Shown in pieces: positions 15,360-24,653 of a stretch of 32,994 nt of DNA (position 1 is its first letter; every line of letters starts with the position of its first letter). The notes beneath the pieces were generated by a model. It was not told the DNA's origin, searched no databases, and was given only the letters and a program-made list of their open reading frames with translations. This stretch comes from Candidatus Fermentibacterota bacterium (GTDB lineage: Bacteria; Fermentibacterota; Fermentibacteria; Fermentibacterales; JCC-6), in the NCBI GenBank assembly GCA_030592645.1, contig JAUVIR010000036.1:1-32994 (forward strand). The letters run 5' to 3'. Position numbers and translations under genes: made by a program.

Positions 15360-16271
15360 ATGTGCGCAGAAAGATCTGTAGAAGAGAGTCCCAGGAGTCC
15401 GGATAGCGGAATTGATCTGTTGCCTCATGTTCCGGTAATGGCCGATGAGGTGCTTGAATTCTTATCCCATGGTCAGAATGAAGGGCTTCTTGTGGATGGA
15501 ACAGCCGGAGCTGGGGGGCATCTGGACTTGCTTTCCCGTGCATTGCCCGGAATGACTTTTCTTGCTGTAGACCGCGATCCTGCAGCCGTTAAGATGCTCA
15601 GAAGCAGGTTCAGAGATAATCCTGATGTAATGGTACGGCAGGGGAGCTACACTGAAATACCTGAAATTATCAGCGAATTGGGCTTGCAGAATGCATCCGC
15701 TGCTCTTTTTGATCTGGGTCTTTCATCGATACAGCTGGATGATCCGCTGCGGGGCTTCTCCTACAGGTTCGAAGGTCCCCTGGATATGAGATTTGATAAT
15801 TCAACCGGTAAAACAGCGGCGGAAATGTTCAACAAAATGACTGAAAAAGAAATAGCCGATATCATCTACAATTACGGTGAAGAGGGTAGAAGCAGGAGGA
15901 TAGCAAAGGCTATCGTACAAAACCGGCCTGTCAATACTACTCTTGAACTTGCTGAGATAGTTAATGCCTCGGTTAGAAGGGGTTCCATCAAAATACTTTC
16001 CAGGGTCTTCCAGGCTCTCAGAATAGCGGTAAACGGAGAGCTTGATCAGCTCGAAATGCTGATCGATGAACTGGATGGCTGGACCGAAGCTGGTGCTCGA
16101 ATTGCATTCATCACGTTTCACTCCATCGAGGACAGGAAGATCAAGCTGCTGTTCAGAGATACTCCCGGGTATCGGCAGCATTCTCCCCGATGGCTTGTTC
16201 CAGGTGAGGATGAGGTTCGGAGAAACAGCAGGGCGAGGTCGGCCAGGCTCCGCATGGGGATAAGGGTATGA
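15360..16271 (+). CDS. rsmH: 16S rRNA (cytosine1402-N4)-methyltransferase RsmH
   Basis: RsmH (MraW) methylates C1402 in the decoding centre of 16S rRNA using S-adenosylmethionine. Family features are HVPVMADEVLEFL near the start, the SAM motif DGTAGAGGHLDLLS, the FDLGLSSIQLDDPLRGFSYR region and the C-terminal FHSIEDRKIK. The 303-residue length is normal. AGGAGG (15344-15349) is 10 nt before the ATG, slightly far, and about 20 unconserved residues precede the first conserved block. It overlaps ftsL by 4 bp. Confidence 0.96.
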   Translation: MCAERSVEESPRSPDSGIDLLPHVPVMADEVLEFLSHGQNEGLLVDGTAGAGGHLDLLSRALPGMTFLAVDRDPAAVKMLRSRFRDNPDVMVRQGSYTEIPEIISELGLQNASAALFDLGLSSIQLDDPLRGFSYRFEGPLDMRFDNSTGKTAAEMFNKMTEKEIADIIYNYGEEGRSRRIAKAIVQNRPVNTTLELAEIVNASVRRGSIKILSRVFQALRIAVNGELDQLEMLIDELDGWTEAGARIAFITFHSIEDRKIKLLFRDTPGYRQHSPRWLVPGEDEVRRNSRARSARLRMGIRV

Positions 16272-16582
16272 AAATCGGAGTGCGCAGGATTATCCAGGTT
16301 ATCGCAGCAGGAGTTCTTCTTCTGCTTGTGCTTGAAGCAGGTGTTTACAACTGGAGGCTTGTGCTTTCAATGAGGTACAGGGATCTGGCAGAACAGAATC
16401 GTCAGCTCAGCTGGAGAAGGGATGAGCTCCAGGTGGAGCGGGCAGCTCTACTGAACCCTGAGAGGCTTCAGAGGGTTGGTACCGAACTGGGCCTGGCACC
16501 TCTCTCACTCGAGTTCATTACAGTTCTTCGGCTGTATCATGACGTATCCGGGGGTGATCAGTATGTCTGTATGGAACAGTGA
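16268..16582 (+). CDS. ftsL: FtsL-like cell division protein
   Basis: A 104-residue bitopic membrane protein. It has a short basic cytoplasmic end (MKIGVRR), one transmembrane helix (about residues 8-27), then a coiled coil (about residues 36-63) and a segment NPERLQRVGTELGLAPL that is characteristic of FtsL/DivIC proteins. Position between rsmH and the division PBP is classical for ftsL. FtsL works with FtsB and FtsQ to activate FtsWI. Sequence identity is low across this family, so the call rests on topology, the NPxR-LGL motif and context. Its last 20 bp overlap ftsI. Confidence 0.85.
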   Translation: MKIGVRRIIQVIAAGVLLLLVLEAGVYNWRLVLSMRYRDLAEQNRQLSWRRDELQVERAALLNPERLQRVGTELGLAPLSLEFITVLRLYHDVSGGDQYVCMEQ

Positions 16583-18278
16583 GATCTCCCCGGAGCGGCG
16601 TTCGGCAAGGCTCAAGGTGGTTATGATCTCTGCGTTGATAGGTTTTCTGATCGTTGCCGTACGGCTGGTAAATATTCAGATCGTCCATCACCAGTACTAT
16701 TCCGATATCGCCTGCGGTCAGCATACAACACAGATCGACGTGGAAGCCCGGCGCGGAAGGATACTGGACAGAAACGGCTTCCTTCTGGCCGGGAACAGGA
16801 CAGTTGCTACTTTCCAGGTTTACTGGCCTGAGGTTCCATCGGAAGAAAGTGCTCTTATAGATACTCTGCTGCAGCAGCTGGGCGAGCATTCACTGGTGAA
16901 ACTGCCTGTTGAGCGGCGTTCAGGAAATCAGATACTTGCAGTCGACGTTCCATTTCAGGACGCAATGCTTCTTACCAATTCAGGCTTACCTGTAGGCGTC
17001 AGCGTTGGTGTAGAGCAGGAGCGGACATATCCCATGGGTGATATGGCAGCCGGGATAATAGGAAGATTCACAACCGAAAATTCTGAAGGAATCGAACAAT
17101 GGTTCAATTCTGATCTGCAGGGGGTCAATGGCAGGCTGTTTATAGAGAGAAGCGCCACAGGTAGATACAATCTGACCGATCCCGAAGCAGATAATATTCT
17201 CGCTGTTGATGGCCGTGATATAATGCTGACCATAGATGCCAGATTTCAATGCATCATCATGGAAGAGCTGGAAATCGCCATGGAGAAATTCAACAGCGAC
17301 TGGGCCGCTGCAGTACTGCTGGATCCGGCCAGCGGAGAGGTACTCGCAGCCGGCAGCGTGCCGGTCAGAGCCCAGAACGGATCTCTTGCAATGAATCACT
17401 GCTTCCAGGGCTATCATGAGCCGGGCTCAACATTCAAGATCGTTACCTATGCCGCCTGTATTGAGGAGGGCGTAATAAATGATGGAGACTTCTTCAACTG
17501 CAGCGCAGGGTATATCGATGTAGCGGGGGACAGCATTTCCGATGCTCATGAGATGGGTGTTCTAAGCCGAGACGAGATCATTATCAATTCCAGTAATGTG
17601 GGTACCGTTATGCTTTCCCGCCTTCTTTCAGATACTACACTGTGTGATTACTGCAGTTTATTCGGGTTCGGCCTGAAAACAATGATCGAATACCCTGACG
17701 AATCGAGAGGAATACTGCCGGTTCCAGGATCTTCCGGATGGTCCGGGGTTTCATCAGCTCAGATCGCTATTGGCCAGGAAGTAACTGTCACACCAATTCA
17801 GCTCGCTCTGTCTTACGCTGTCATAGCGAATGGCGGCACTCTGTTTTATCCGAGGCTTTTAGAAGCCTATCGTGAGGGAGATCGATGGGTACGGGAGGAA
17901 TCAATCGTTCGATCTCATCCTCTATCACCCGAAACAGCGGAAACAGTACGGCGTACACTCAGAGCAGTCGTTGAGGAAGGAACCGGTGCAAGCGCCGCTG
18001 TTGAAGGAGTTGCAATTGGAGGAAAGACCGGCACTGCCGAACGGCTCAGCGGCAGCAGCGATTATCTGAGTGCATTTGTCGGGCTGGTCCCAGCAGAGAA
18101 CCCCAGTTTTGTGCTGGTCGTGATTATTGACGGTCCGGATTACGAGTACCGATGGGGCAGCGCTTCGGCAGCACCGGTGTTTGCGGAGATGACCTCTAGA
18201 ATTCTTGCAGTTGAACCTGAGCTTGCCATCGGACCGGGTAGAGAGGAAGAGAATCTAATGGCGGGGGTAGTGGAATGA
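16563..18278 (+). CDS. ftsI: division-specific penicillin-binding protein (FtsI/PBP3-like transpeptidase)
   Basis: FtsI crosslinks septal peptidoglycan together with FtsW. The 571-residue protein has a membrane helix (about residues 17-36), a dimerisation/pedestal domain (ARRGRILDRNG near residue 60) and a transpeptidase domain. Catalytic motifs are S289-T-F-K292, S343-S-N345 and K488-T-G-T491. There is no PASTA domain. The frame is open upstream to an ATG at 16476, but ATG 16563 is chosen because GGGGGTGA sits just before it and the charged tail MSVWNSEISPERR suits a cytoplasmic end. The overlaps with ftsL (20 bp) and murE (4 bp) suggest coupling. Confidence 0.94.
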   Translation: MSVWNSEISPERRSARLKVVMISALIGFLIVAVRLVNIQIVHHQYYSDIACGQHTTQIDVEARRGRILDRNGFLLAGNRTVATFQVYWPEVPSEESALIDTLLQQLGEHSLVKLPVERRSGNQILAVDVPFQDAMLLTNSGLPVGVSVGVEQERTYPMGDMAAGIIGRFTTENSEGIEQWFNSDLQGVNGRLFIERSATGRYNLTDPEADNILAVDGRDIMLTIDARFQCIIMEELEIAMEKFNSDWAAAVLLDPASGEVLAAGSVPVRAQNGSLAMNHCFQGYHEPGSTFKIVTYAACIEEGVINDGDFFNCSAGYIDVAGDSISDAHEMGVLSRDEIIINSSNVGTVMLSRLLSDTTLCDYCSLFGFGLKTMIEYPDESRGILPVPGSSGWSGVSSAQIAIGQEVTVTPIQLALSYAVIANGGTLFYPRLLEAYREGDRWVREESIVRSHPLSPETAETVRRTLRAVVEEGTGASAAVEGVAIGGKTGTAERLSGSSDYLSAFVGLVPAENPSFVLVVIIDGPDYEYRWGSASAAPVFAEMTSRILAVEPELAIGPGREEENLMAGVVE

Positions 18279-19723
18279 TCCTGTCGGATCTCCTGAGGAA
18301 TACAAATGTCCGGCTGCCGCGGAATCTTGCCCGGGTGGAGATAACATCAATTGAGGATGATTCCAGAAATATCATACCTGGCTCCCTCTTTGTAGCGCTC
18401 AGGGGCTTGAAGGCGGACGGACATGATCACATCAAGCAGGCTCTGGACAGCGGGGCAGCAGCCGTCCTGGCGGAGCATCAGGTCTCAGACGATTGCAGAA
18501 TATGCGTGAATCCCGGTCATGATAATAGAAAAGTTCTCTCACTGATCGCTTCCAGGTTCTACGATTATCCCTGGAATGATCTTGTCACAGTCGGCATAAC
18601 CGGTACGAACGGAAAAACATCCACCGCGAGAATGCTTCACTGGATATTAGAAAAACATGGTATACAAAGCGGTATCATGGGTACGATAGGTCATCTCGTC
18701 GGCGGTGAGGAAGCACAGGCGAAAATGACAACGCCGGGTGCGCTGGTAACCGCAGGTATGATGAGAGACATGGTTCGGAAGGATGACAGATACTGCATAA
18801 TGGAAGTATCGAGTCATGCCCTCTCCCTCAGCAGGGTTGAAGATGTAAGATTTGACGTGGCGCTTTTCACCAATATCACACAGGATCATCTGGATTTCCA
18901 TAAGAGCATGGAGGAGTATCTCAACTCCAAGAAGCACCTTTTTGACCTCCTTAAGAAAAATGGAACTGCTATCGTTGGCACCTACTCAACCGGATTCCCG
19001 TCAATAGACGGTGCGGTGACCTTCGGACTCCGGGAAAACGACAACTACCGTATCGATGATATATGCGGTGAGCTGGGGAGGATAGCGTTTCGATTCCATA
19101 CAGACGGGACTTCTGTTCCGGTGGAGATGAACATCCCCGGCAAATTCAACATTTTCAATGCTGCAGGTGCTCTGGCGGCAGCAATTGAACTGGGTATCGA
19201 TCCGCTCTCCGCATCGGCAAGCCTCAAAGATTTTCCGGGTGTGCCCGGCAGATTTCAGTCCGTAGACCTGGGACAGGATTTTCTCGTTGCGGTTGATTAC
19301 GCTCATACACCTGATGCACTTGAGCGAATATTGCGGCAGGCATCTGAGCTTACTGAGAACAGAGTTATCACTGTCTTCGGCGCAGGCGGCGACAGGGATT
19401 CTTCCAAACGTCCTGTCATGGGGCACATTGCGGAGCGTATCGCGGATATCGTATTTATTACAAGCGATAATCCCAGAACCGAAGCGCCGGATTCGATCAT
19501 CCGTGATATCACAGGAGGGTTAAGTTCAGAATCCCGGTGTCGCGTTATTGTGGAGCCGGACAGACGGGCTGCTATAAGGTCTGCGATCAGCATCGCTGAA
19601 ACTGGAGATGTAGTGATCATCGCCGGTAAGGGGCATGAAGATTATCAGATACTGGGGAAGAAGAGAATTCATTTTGATGACCGTGAGGAAGCCGCAGCAG
19701 CATTGAAAGAGGTTTCCAAATGA
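18275..19723 (+). CDS. murE: UDP-MurNAc-L-Ala-D-Glu:meso-2,6-diaminopimelate ligase
   Basis: MurE adds the third residue of the peptidoglycan stem peptide. The 482-residue protein has an N-terminal UDP-binding domain (IEDDSRNIIPGSLFVALRG), the ATP loop GITGTNGKTSTARML (about residues 108-122) and a C-terminal domain with SDNPRTEAP and GKGHEDYQ. The DNPR motif is that of enzymes selecting meso-diaminopimelate rather than lysine, so the wall is predicted to be DAP-type. It begins and ends in 4-bp ATGA overlaps with ftsI and murF. Confidence 0.96.
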   Translation: MILSDLLRNTNVRLPRNLARVEITSIEDDSRNIIPGSLFVALRGLKADGHDHIKQALDSGAAAVLAEHQVSDDCRICVNPGHDNRKVLSLIASRFYDYPWNDLVTVGITGTNGKTSTARMLHWILEKHGIQSGIMGTIGHLVGGEEAQAKMTTPGALVTAGMMRDMVRKDDRYCIMEVSSHALSLSRVEDVRFDVALFTNITQDHLDFHKSMEEYLNSKKHLFDLLKKNGTAIVGTYSTGFPSIDGAVTFGLRENDNYRIDDICGELGRIAFRFHTDGTSVPVEMNIPGKFNIFNAAGALAAAIELGIDPLSASASLKDFPGVPGRFQSVDLGQDFLVAVDYAHTPDALERILRQASELTENRVITVFGAGGDRDSSKRPVMGHIAERIADIVFITSDNPRTEAPDSIIRDITGGLSSESRCRVIVEPDRRAAIRSAISIAETGDVVIIAGKGHEDYQILGKKRIHFDDREEAAAALKEVSK

Positions 19724-21033
19724 TGCGTCTGGGTGACATCGCTCTCGCTTGCGGCGGCTGGGTTTCCCCCGAAAGCGTGGGCAGGATCGTGAAAAGCGCA
19801 GTGATCGATTCAAGGAATTCCACCAGCGGCTGCCTGTTCTTCGCCCTCGCAGGAGACAGCTCTGATGGACACCAGTACGTTGATAATGTACTCCGGGACA
19901 ATGGTATGGCGGTAGTTTCCCGCGGGAGCAGGCGTGAGGGGGTCATTCTTGTTGAAAGTGTTGAGCAGGCTCTTCTTGATGCCGCAAAATGGAGAAGGAG
20001 CAACATAAGTTCAAGGGTTATAGCGATCACCGGTTCCAGTGGGAAAACGACTACCAGATTGTTTCTCACTGCTGCACTGGAATGTAGATACAGCGTATAC
20101 AGTACCACTGGGAATCTGAATAATCATCTGGGTATGCCTCTGACCATTCTGAACGCTCCGGAAGAAGATCCCGATGTCATCATCCTTGAGCTTGGTATGA
20201 ACCATGCTGGAGAACTGATGATCCTGGGTGATGCAGCTTCTCCAACAGATTGCCTGGTAACCAATATTGGACATGCTCACATGGAGTTCTTCGATACTGT
20301 TGATGATATAGCAAGAGCAAAGGCTGAACTTATCAGGACAACCGCTCCAGGTGGACTATGCGTAATCCCCGTAGATGAGGAGATACTTAAAAGCAGCGCT
20401 CACGCTGCAGGATTGAACATCAGGTATTTCGGTGATGGCGGTGATGCGTGGTTTGAAGAGGAAGACGGTGAATACATCATTTACCCCTATAAGAAAGAGC
20501 TTAGACTTCAGTTCAAGGGAAGTCACAATATGATGAATGCAGTATCGGCGGTACTGATGGCGGGCTCATTGGATGTTCTGATCGAAAGAGCGATCGAAGC
20601 GATCGCTGCCGTTTCTCCAGCAAAGGGCAGAGGCAGGATTGTAAGGGCAGGAGGGATCACCATCCTTGATGAGAGTTACAATGCAAACCCTGATTCCACT
20701 CTGGCATGTCTTGCTGTACTTGAAGGGATGGAGGGAAGCAGAGGGGTAGTTCTGGGTGATATGAGGGAATTGGGAACGGATGCGCCCATCTTCCACAGAG
20801 AGATACTTCAGAAGGCGGACAGCATCGGGCTGGATTTCATGATCCTGACCGGGGAAATGTACGATTCAGCAAAGGCCGCCGTCTCAAGAACAAGGGTATT
20901 TATCGCCGAAGACTGGAAGGAAGCACTGAGGATTCTCATGAATGCAGCTTCATCCGAATGCACTGTTCTTGTAAAAGGGTCAAATTCGCTGCAACTGGGT
21001 GAACTGGTTAGTTCCATGGAGGAGGGTATCTGA
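19720..21033 (+). CDS. murF: UDP-MurNAc-tripeptide:D-alanyl-D-alanine ligase
   Basis: MurF attaches D-Ala-D-Ala to complete the UDP-MurNAc-pentapeptide in the cytoplasm. Of 437 residues, the N-terminal domain has IDSRNSTSGCLFFALAGDSSDGH, the ATP loop is ITGSSGKTTTR (about residues 104-114), followed by LELGMNHAGE and the C-terminal DESYNANPDST typical of MurF. It overlaps murE by 4 bp and ends on the first base of mraY. The D-Ala-D-Ala ligase (ddl) it depends on is not in the window. Confidence 0.96.
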   Translation: MMRLGDIALACGGWVSPESVGRIVKSAVIDSRNSTSGCLFFALAGDSSDGHQYVDNVLRDNGMAVVSRGSRREGVILVESVEQALLDAAKWRRSNISSRVIAITGSSGKTTTRLFLTAALECRYSVYSTTGNLNNHLGMPLTILNAPEEDPDVIILELGMNHAGELMILGDAASPTDCLVTNIGHAHMEFFDTVDDIARAKAELIRTTAPGGLCVIPVDEEILKSSAHAAGLNIRYFGDGGDAWFEEEDGEYIIYPYKKELRLQFKGSHNMMNAVSAVLMAGSLDVLIERAIEAIAAVSPAKGRGRIVRAGGITILDESYNANPDSTLACLAVLEGMEGSRGVVLGDMRELGTDAPIFHREILQKADSIGLDFMILTGEMYDSAKAAVSRTRVFIAEDWKEALRILMNAASSECTVLVKGSNSLQLGELVSSMEEGI

Positions 21034-22193
21034 TGCTTTACTGGATACTGTACCCGCTGAGGGAATCTGTTTCAATATTCAATCTGTTCGGCTATATCAC
21101 TTTCCGTGCTGCAGGAGCAACCGTTACCGCTATGATAATCGCATTCGCTGCAGGCCCGTTCGTGATAAGATTCCTTAAGAAGCACCAGATTGGTCAGACC
21201 GTCCGGGATGATGGCCCGCAGAGTCACCTTAAGAAGGAGGGTACTCCCACCATGGGAGGTCTTCTCATTCTTCTATCCGTTCTGATCCCGGTGCTGCTCT
21301 GGGGAATGCTCGATAACCGTTACCTGCTGGTTGTGCTCATTTCAACGATATGGATGGGCCTTATAGGGCTGCTGGATGATTATCTGAAAGTTGTCAGGCA
21401 CTGTTCAAAAGGACTGATAGGAAGATATAAGCTGGCGGGGCAGTTTACAATTGGAATTGCTCTTGGCGCATGGCTCTGTTTCAGCCCTGTAACACCCGGC
21501 GGGGATGCACCGGATGTCAGATTGATGCCTTCGGTTCGCACAGTGGATCTGGAATCCTCAGAGGATATTAATATTACATCGACCGAGACGACAGTTCCGT
21601 TTTTCAAGGATATCAGGCTTGATCTGGGGCTCTTTTATATAGTGTTTGTCGCGCTTGTGCTTGCCGGAACCGCCAATGCGGTCAACCTTACCGATGGTCT
21701 GGACGGACTCGCGACAGGGGTCAGTCTGATATCGATTCTGACATTCGGTTTGATGGCATACCTTCTCGGACATGTGAATTTTGCCGATTACCTGCAGTTT
21801 TCCTACCTGCCCGGAGTGGGGGAGGTATCCATTTTCGCAGGGGCCATGGCAGGAGCATGCCTTGGTTTCCTCTGGTTCAATGCACCTCCAGCATCGGTTT
21901 TCATGGGGGATACGGGGTCTCTCGCTCTCGGAGGAGCCATCGGCTCCATGGCAGTAGTAACAAAAAATGAATTTCTTCTCTTTCTTGTTGGCGGCATTTT
22001 TGTAGTGGAGGTATTCAGTGTTGTTCTACAGGTAGCCTGGTTCAAGAGAACGGGGAAAAGGATCTTTCGTATGGCTCCTATCCACCACCATTTCGAGCTT
22101 AGCGGGTGGATGGAAAGTAAAGTTGTTGTCCGATTCTGGATAATAGCTGTGATCCTGGGTCTTTTGGGATTAACTACATTGAAGATCAGGTAA
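21033..22193 (+). CDS. mraY: phospho-N-acetylmuramoyl-pentapeptide transferase MraY
   Basis: MraY makes lipid I from UDP-MurNAc-pentapeptide and undecaprenyl phosphate in the inner membrane. The 386-residue protein has about ten hydrophobic helices. It shows the family motifs GTPTMGG, GLLDDYLKV, NAVNLTDGLDGLATG, FMGDTGSLALGG and FRMAPIHHHFE, with the Asp and His residues of the active site present. A polar stretch around residues 150-190 (VRTVDLESSEDINITSTET) lengthens the loop between helices, as in MraY of several Gram-negative groups. A 4-bp gap separates it from murD. Confidence 0.96.
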   Translation: MLYWILYPLRESVSIFNLFGYITFRAAGATVTAMIIAFAAGPFVIRFLKKHQIGQTVRDDGPQSHLKKEGTPTMGGLLILLSVLIPVLLWGMLDNRYLLVVLISTIWMGLIGLLDDYLKVVRHCSKGLIGRYKLAGQFTIGIALGAWLCFSPVTPGGDAPDVRLMPSVRTVDLESSEDINITSTETTVPFFKDIRLDLGLFYIVFVALVLAGTANAVNLTDGLDGLATGVSLISILTFGLMAYLLGHVNFADYLQFSYLPGVGEVSIFAGAMAGACLGFLWFNAPPASVFMGDTGSLALGGAIGSMAVVTKNEFLLFLVGGIFVVEVFSVVLQVAWFKRTGKRIFRMAPIHHHFELSGWMESKVVVRFWIIAVILGLLGLTTLKIR

Positions 22194-22197
22194 TAAT

Positions 22198-23535
22198 ATG
22201 GGATACTGGACCGATGGTGATAAAGAGATAGGAGTATTCGGGCTCGGGAAGAGCGGAAGAGCAGCGGCAGCACTCCTGCGCCGAAGAGGCTTCTCGGTAA
22301 CAGGTATGGACACCAGGGATGATATCCCGGATTGCCCTGACTGCAACCGCATGGTGACCGGGGATGATATGACAGGATGTCTCGATGGTCTGGACGGTTT
22401 CGTGATAAGCCCGGGCATTGACCCTGCATCTCCGCTGCCCTCGGCGGCAAGAGAGCTCGGAGTTCCGGTCATAGGCGAGATCGAGCTTGCTTTCCGTAAT
22501 ACAGATATCCCTGTGCTGGCAATTACCGGTTCCAATGGAAAAACCACCACCACGGAATGGCTGGGATATACCCTCAGAAAAGCAGGATTGAATGTATCCG
22601 TAGCTGGTAACACCGGTTATCCGTTCTGCAGGGCGATCATGGAGAATCCCGATGCCGATTTCATCTCTTTGGAAGTAAGCAGTTATCAACTGCAGACCAT
22701 AGAAACTTTCCGCCCTCTGGCTGCGGCAATACTCAACATCACCCCCGACCATCTTCAGCGTCATGGAACTATTGATGAATACATTAATGCCAAAGCCAGG
22801 ATATTCATGAATCAGCATGACAGTGATTTGCTCATTCTTAACAGGGATGATCGCGGGTCGATACCTCTCGCCGGTAGAACCTCCGGACTCGAATGGTACT
22901 TCGGCATTGGAGAAAGCATCAAAGCAGGTGCCTTTTCCGAGGGGAATTCCATTTACTATTCGGATTCCAGAAGCAGGAAATTCGTGATCGACACGGGAGA
23001 GATTTCTCTATCAGGCCTTCACAATCTCTCAAATGCTCTGGCAGTTGTTTGTCTTGCGGGTAAGGCCGGGCTTTCGGTTGAACAGATGATCCGAGGGCTT
23101 TCATCATTTCCAGGTGTCCCTCATAGAATCGAAATGATAAGAAAATACCACGGCGTCTCGTTTGTAAACGATTCAAAATCCACAAATCCGGATTCTCTGA
23201 ACGTTGCTCTGAAAAGTATTTCCGAACCGATCGTACTGATCGCCGGGGGGCTTGCAAAGGAAACTGATTACAGCCAGCTCAGAGACCTTATTGCAGATCG
23301 GGTAAAAGTACTCATTCTTATAGGAGATGCATCAGATATGCTGGAGCGCTGCTGGTCCGGCACCGCACCGGTTTTCATTGAAGGTACATTGGATAATGCA
23401 CTGAAAAGAGCATTGGATCAATCGGTGAATGGAGATCTTGTCCTGCTCAGTCCTGCATGCGCAAGTTTTGACCAGTACGGCAGTTTTGAAGAGCGGGGAG
23501 AGCACTTTCGGAAGCTAGTGGAGGGTTTTGTTTGA
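22198..23535 (+). CDS. murD: UDP-N-acetylmuramoyl-L-alanine:D-glutamate ligase
   Basis: MurD adds D-glutamate to UDP-MurNAc-L-Ala. In 445 residues it shows the N-terminal Rossmann-like GVFGLGKSGRAAAALL, the ATP loop ITGSNGKTTTTEW (about residues 109-121), the central NITPDHLQRHGT and the C-terminal NDSKSTNPDS. The order N-terminal UDP domain, Mur ligase central domain, C-terminal ligase domain is complete. It ends in a TTGA overlap with ftsW. Confidence 0.96.
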   Translation: MGYWTDGDKEIGVFGLGKSGRAAAALLRRRGFSVTGMDTRDDIPDCPDCNRMVTGDDMTGCLDGLDGFVISPGIDPASPLPSAARELGVPVIGEIELAFRNTDIPVLAITGSNGKTTTTEWLGYTLRKAGLNVSVAGNTGYPFCRAIMENPDADFISLEVSSYQLQTIETFRPLAAAILNITPDHLQRHGTIDEYINAKARIFMNQHDSDLLILNRDDRGSIPLAGRTSGLEWYFGIGESIKAGAFSEGNSIYYSDSRSRKFVIDTGEISLSGLHNLSNALAVVCLAGKAGLSVEQMIRGLSSFPGVPHRIEMIRKYHGVSFVNDSKSTNPDSLNVALKSISEPIVLIAGGLAKETDYSQLRDLIADRVKVLILIGDASDMLERCWSGTAPVFIEGTLDNALKRALDQSVNGDLVLLSPACASFDQYGSFEERGEHFRKLVEGFV

Positions 23536-24653
23536 CAACTATTAACCCGCCCAGAGCCCGGAATATCATGATTTTTTCAGCAGTTCTTCTGCTGATTCTC
23601 GGGACTCTGGCAGTATTCACCGCAAGCTCATTTAAATCCCTGCTGCTTACGAATTCGGAATCAAGCACGATCTTCCTGCTATCCCATATAAAGAAGGTTC
23701 TCATAGGAATTGCTGCTGGAGTGGTAGCCTGGTTGATCCCGCCTTGCAAGCTCAAGAAAGCCGCTCCTGTCCTTTATGGGATATCGGTATTGATGCTGAT
23801 AACTCTGATTCTGCTGAGGGGTACACATTGGGCACCTGTGATCAACGGATCAGCAAGATGGCTGGTTCTTTTCAGCGGTTTCCGGATAATGCCGTCAGAG
23901 ATTGTTCGAATTGCGTATGTGATACTGGCAGCTTCTCTGGTTTCCGATGGTGTCATCCGCGCAAGGACAGGTATCGGTGTTGTCTGGCTTGCAGTTCTTG
24001 GCATTATCCCTGCAGCTCTGGTCGCATCTCAGCCGGATTTTGCCGGAGGAATGTACATTGTCATTGTAATGGTCACTGTTCTTTTTCTGGCTGAATCCAG
24101 GTTCAAGGATATGCTGGTTCTTTTCCTTCTTATGCTTGCGATGGCTTCGGTGGTCGTATTCTCGTCCGAGTACCGCAGAGTAAGACTGGTCAGCTGGTTC
24201 TCTCCGGGGGACGCTGCACAGGCGTCAACCTATCAGCCTGAGCAAGCCTGTATCGCTCTTGGGAGCGGAGGAATAATGGGAAGGGGTATCGGCAGGGGGA
24301 GGCAGCAGAGAGGCTTTCTGCCTGAAGCATTCTCAGATTACATACTCGCTGTGATAGGAGAGGAGTCCGGATTTGCCGGTGTTCTTCTGATACTCACTCT
24401 GCTGCTCCTGCTGCTGCTGTCAGGATGGACCATTGCTGAAAACGCTGATCACTTGTTCGGTTACCTGGTTGCAGGAGGTCTGATTGCCTCAATTGCTCTG
24501 GGGATGTTTATTCATATAGGAGTGGTTACAAGAATATTCCCGTCCACCGGTATGCCGCTCCCGCTTGTGTCATGGGGAGGATCGAATCTCATGGTTACCA
24601 TCGGAACTCTGGGAATCGTATCCAGAGTTGCCAGCGAAGGGATACGGAGATGA
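23532..24653 (+). CDS. ftsW: FtsW, septal peptidoglycan polymerase (SEDS family)
   Basis: FtsW is the SEDS glycosyltransferase that polymerises lipid II at the septum with FtsI. The 373-residue protein has about ten membrane helices. Family motifs are GSARWLVLFSGFRIMPSEIVRIA, SQPDFAGGM (with the catalytic-region Asp), GIGRGRQQRGFLPEAFSDYILAVIGEE (in part) and FPSTGMPLPLVSWGGSN. The start is TTG at 23532, inside the murD stop (TTGA), with GGAGGG (23520-23525) six bases upstream; the rare start and overlap suggest coupling to murD. It shares 4 bp with murG. Confidence 0.94.
   Translation: MTTINPPRARNIMIFSAVLLLILGTLAVFTASSFKSLLLTNSESSTIFLLSHIKKVLIGIAAGVVAWLIPPCKLKKAAPVLYGISVLMLITLILLRGTHWAPVINGSARWLVLFSGFRIMPSEIVRIAYVILAASLVSDGVIRARTGIGVVWLAVLGIIPAALVASQPDFAGGMYIVIVMVTVLFLAESRFKDMLVLFLLMLAMASVVVFSSEYRRVRLVSWFSPGDAAQASTYQPEQACIALGSGGIMGRGIGRGRQQRGFLPEAFSDYILAVIGEESGFAGVLLILTLLLLLLLSGWTIAENADHLFGYLVAGGLIASIALGMFIHIGVVTRIFPSTGMPLPLVSWGGSNLMVTIGTLGIVSRVASEGIRR

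Noticed and set aside
16476-16562. N-terminal extension of FtsI from an upstream ATG
   Set aside because: It lies wholly inside ftsL, has no ribosome site of its own, and would put 29 odd residues before the natural cytoplasmic tail.
24572-24649. N-terminal extension of MurG
   Set aside because: It is inside ftsW in another frame. The conserved MRIVISGGGTGGH start is at 24650 with an ATGA overlap.
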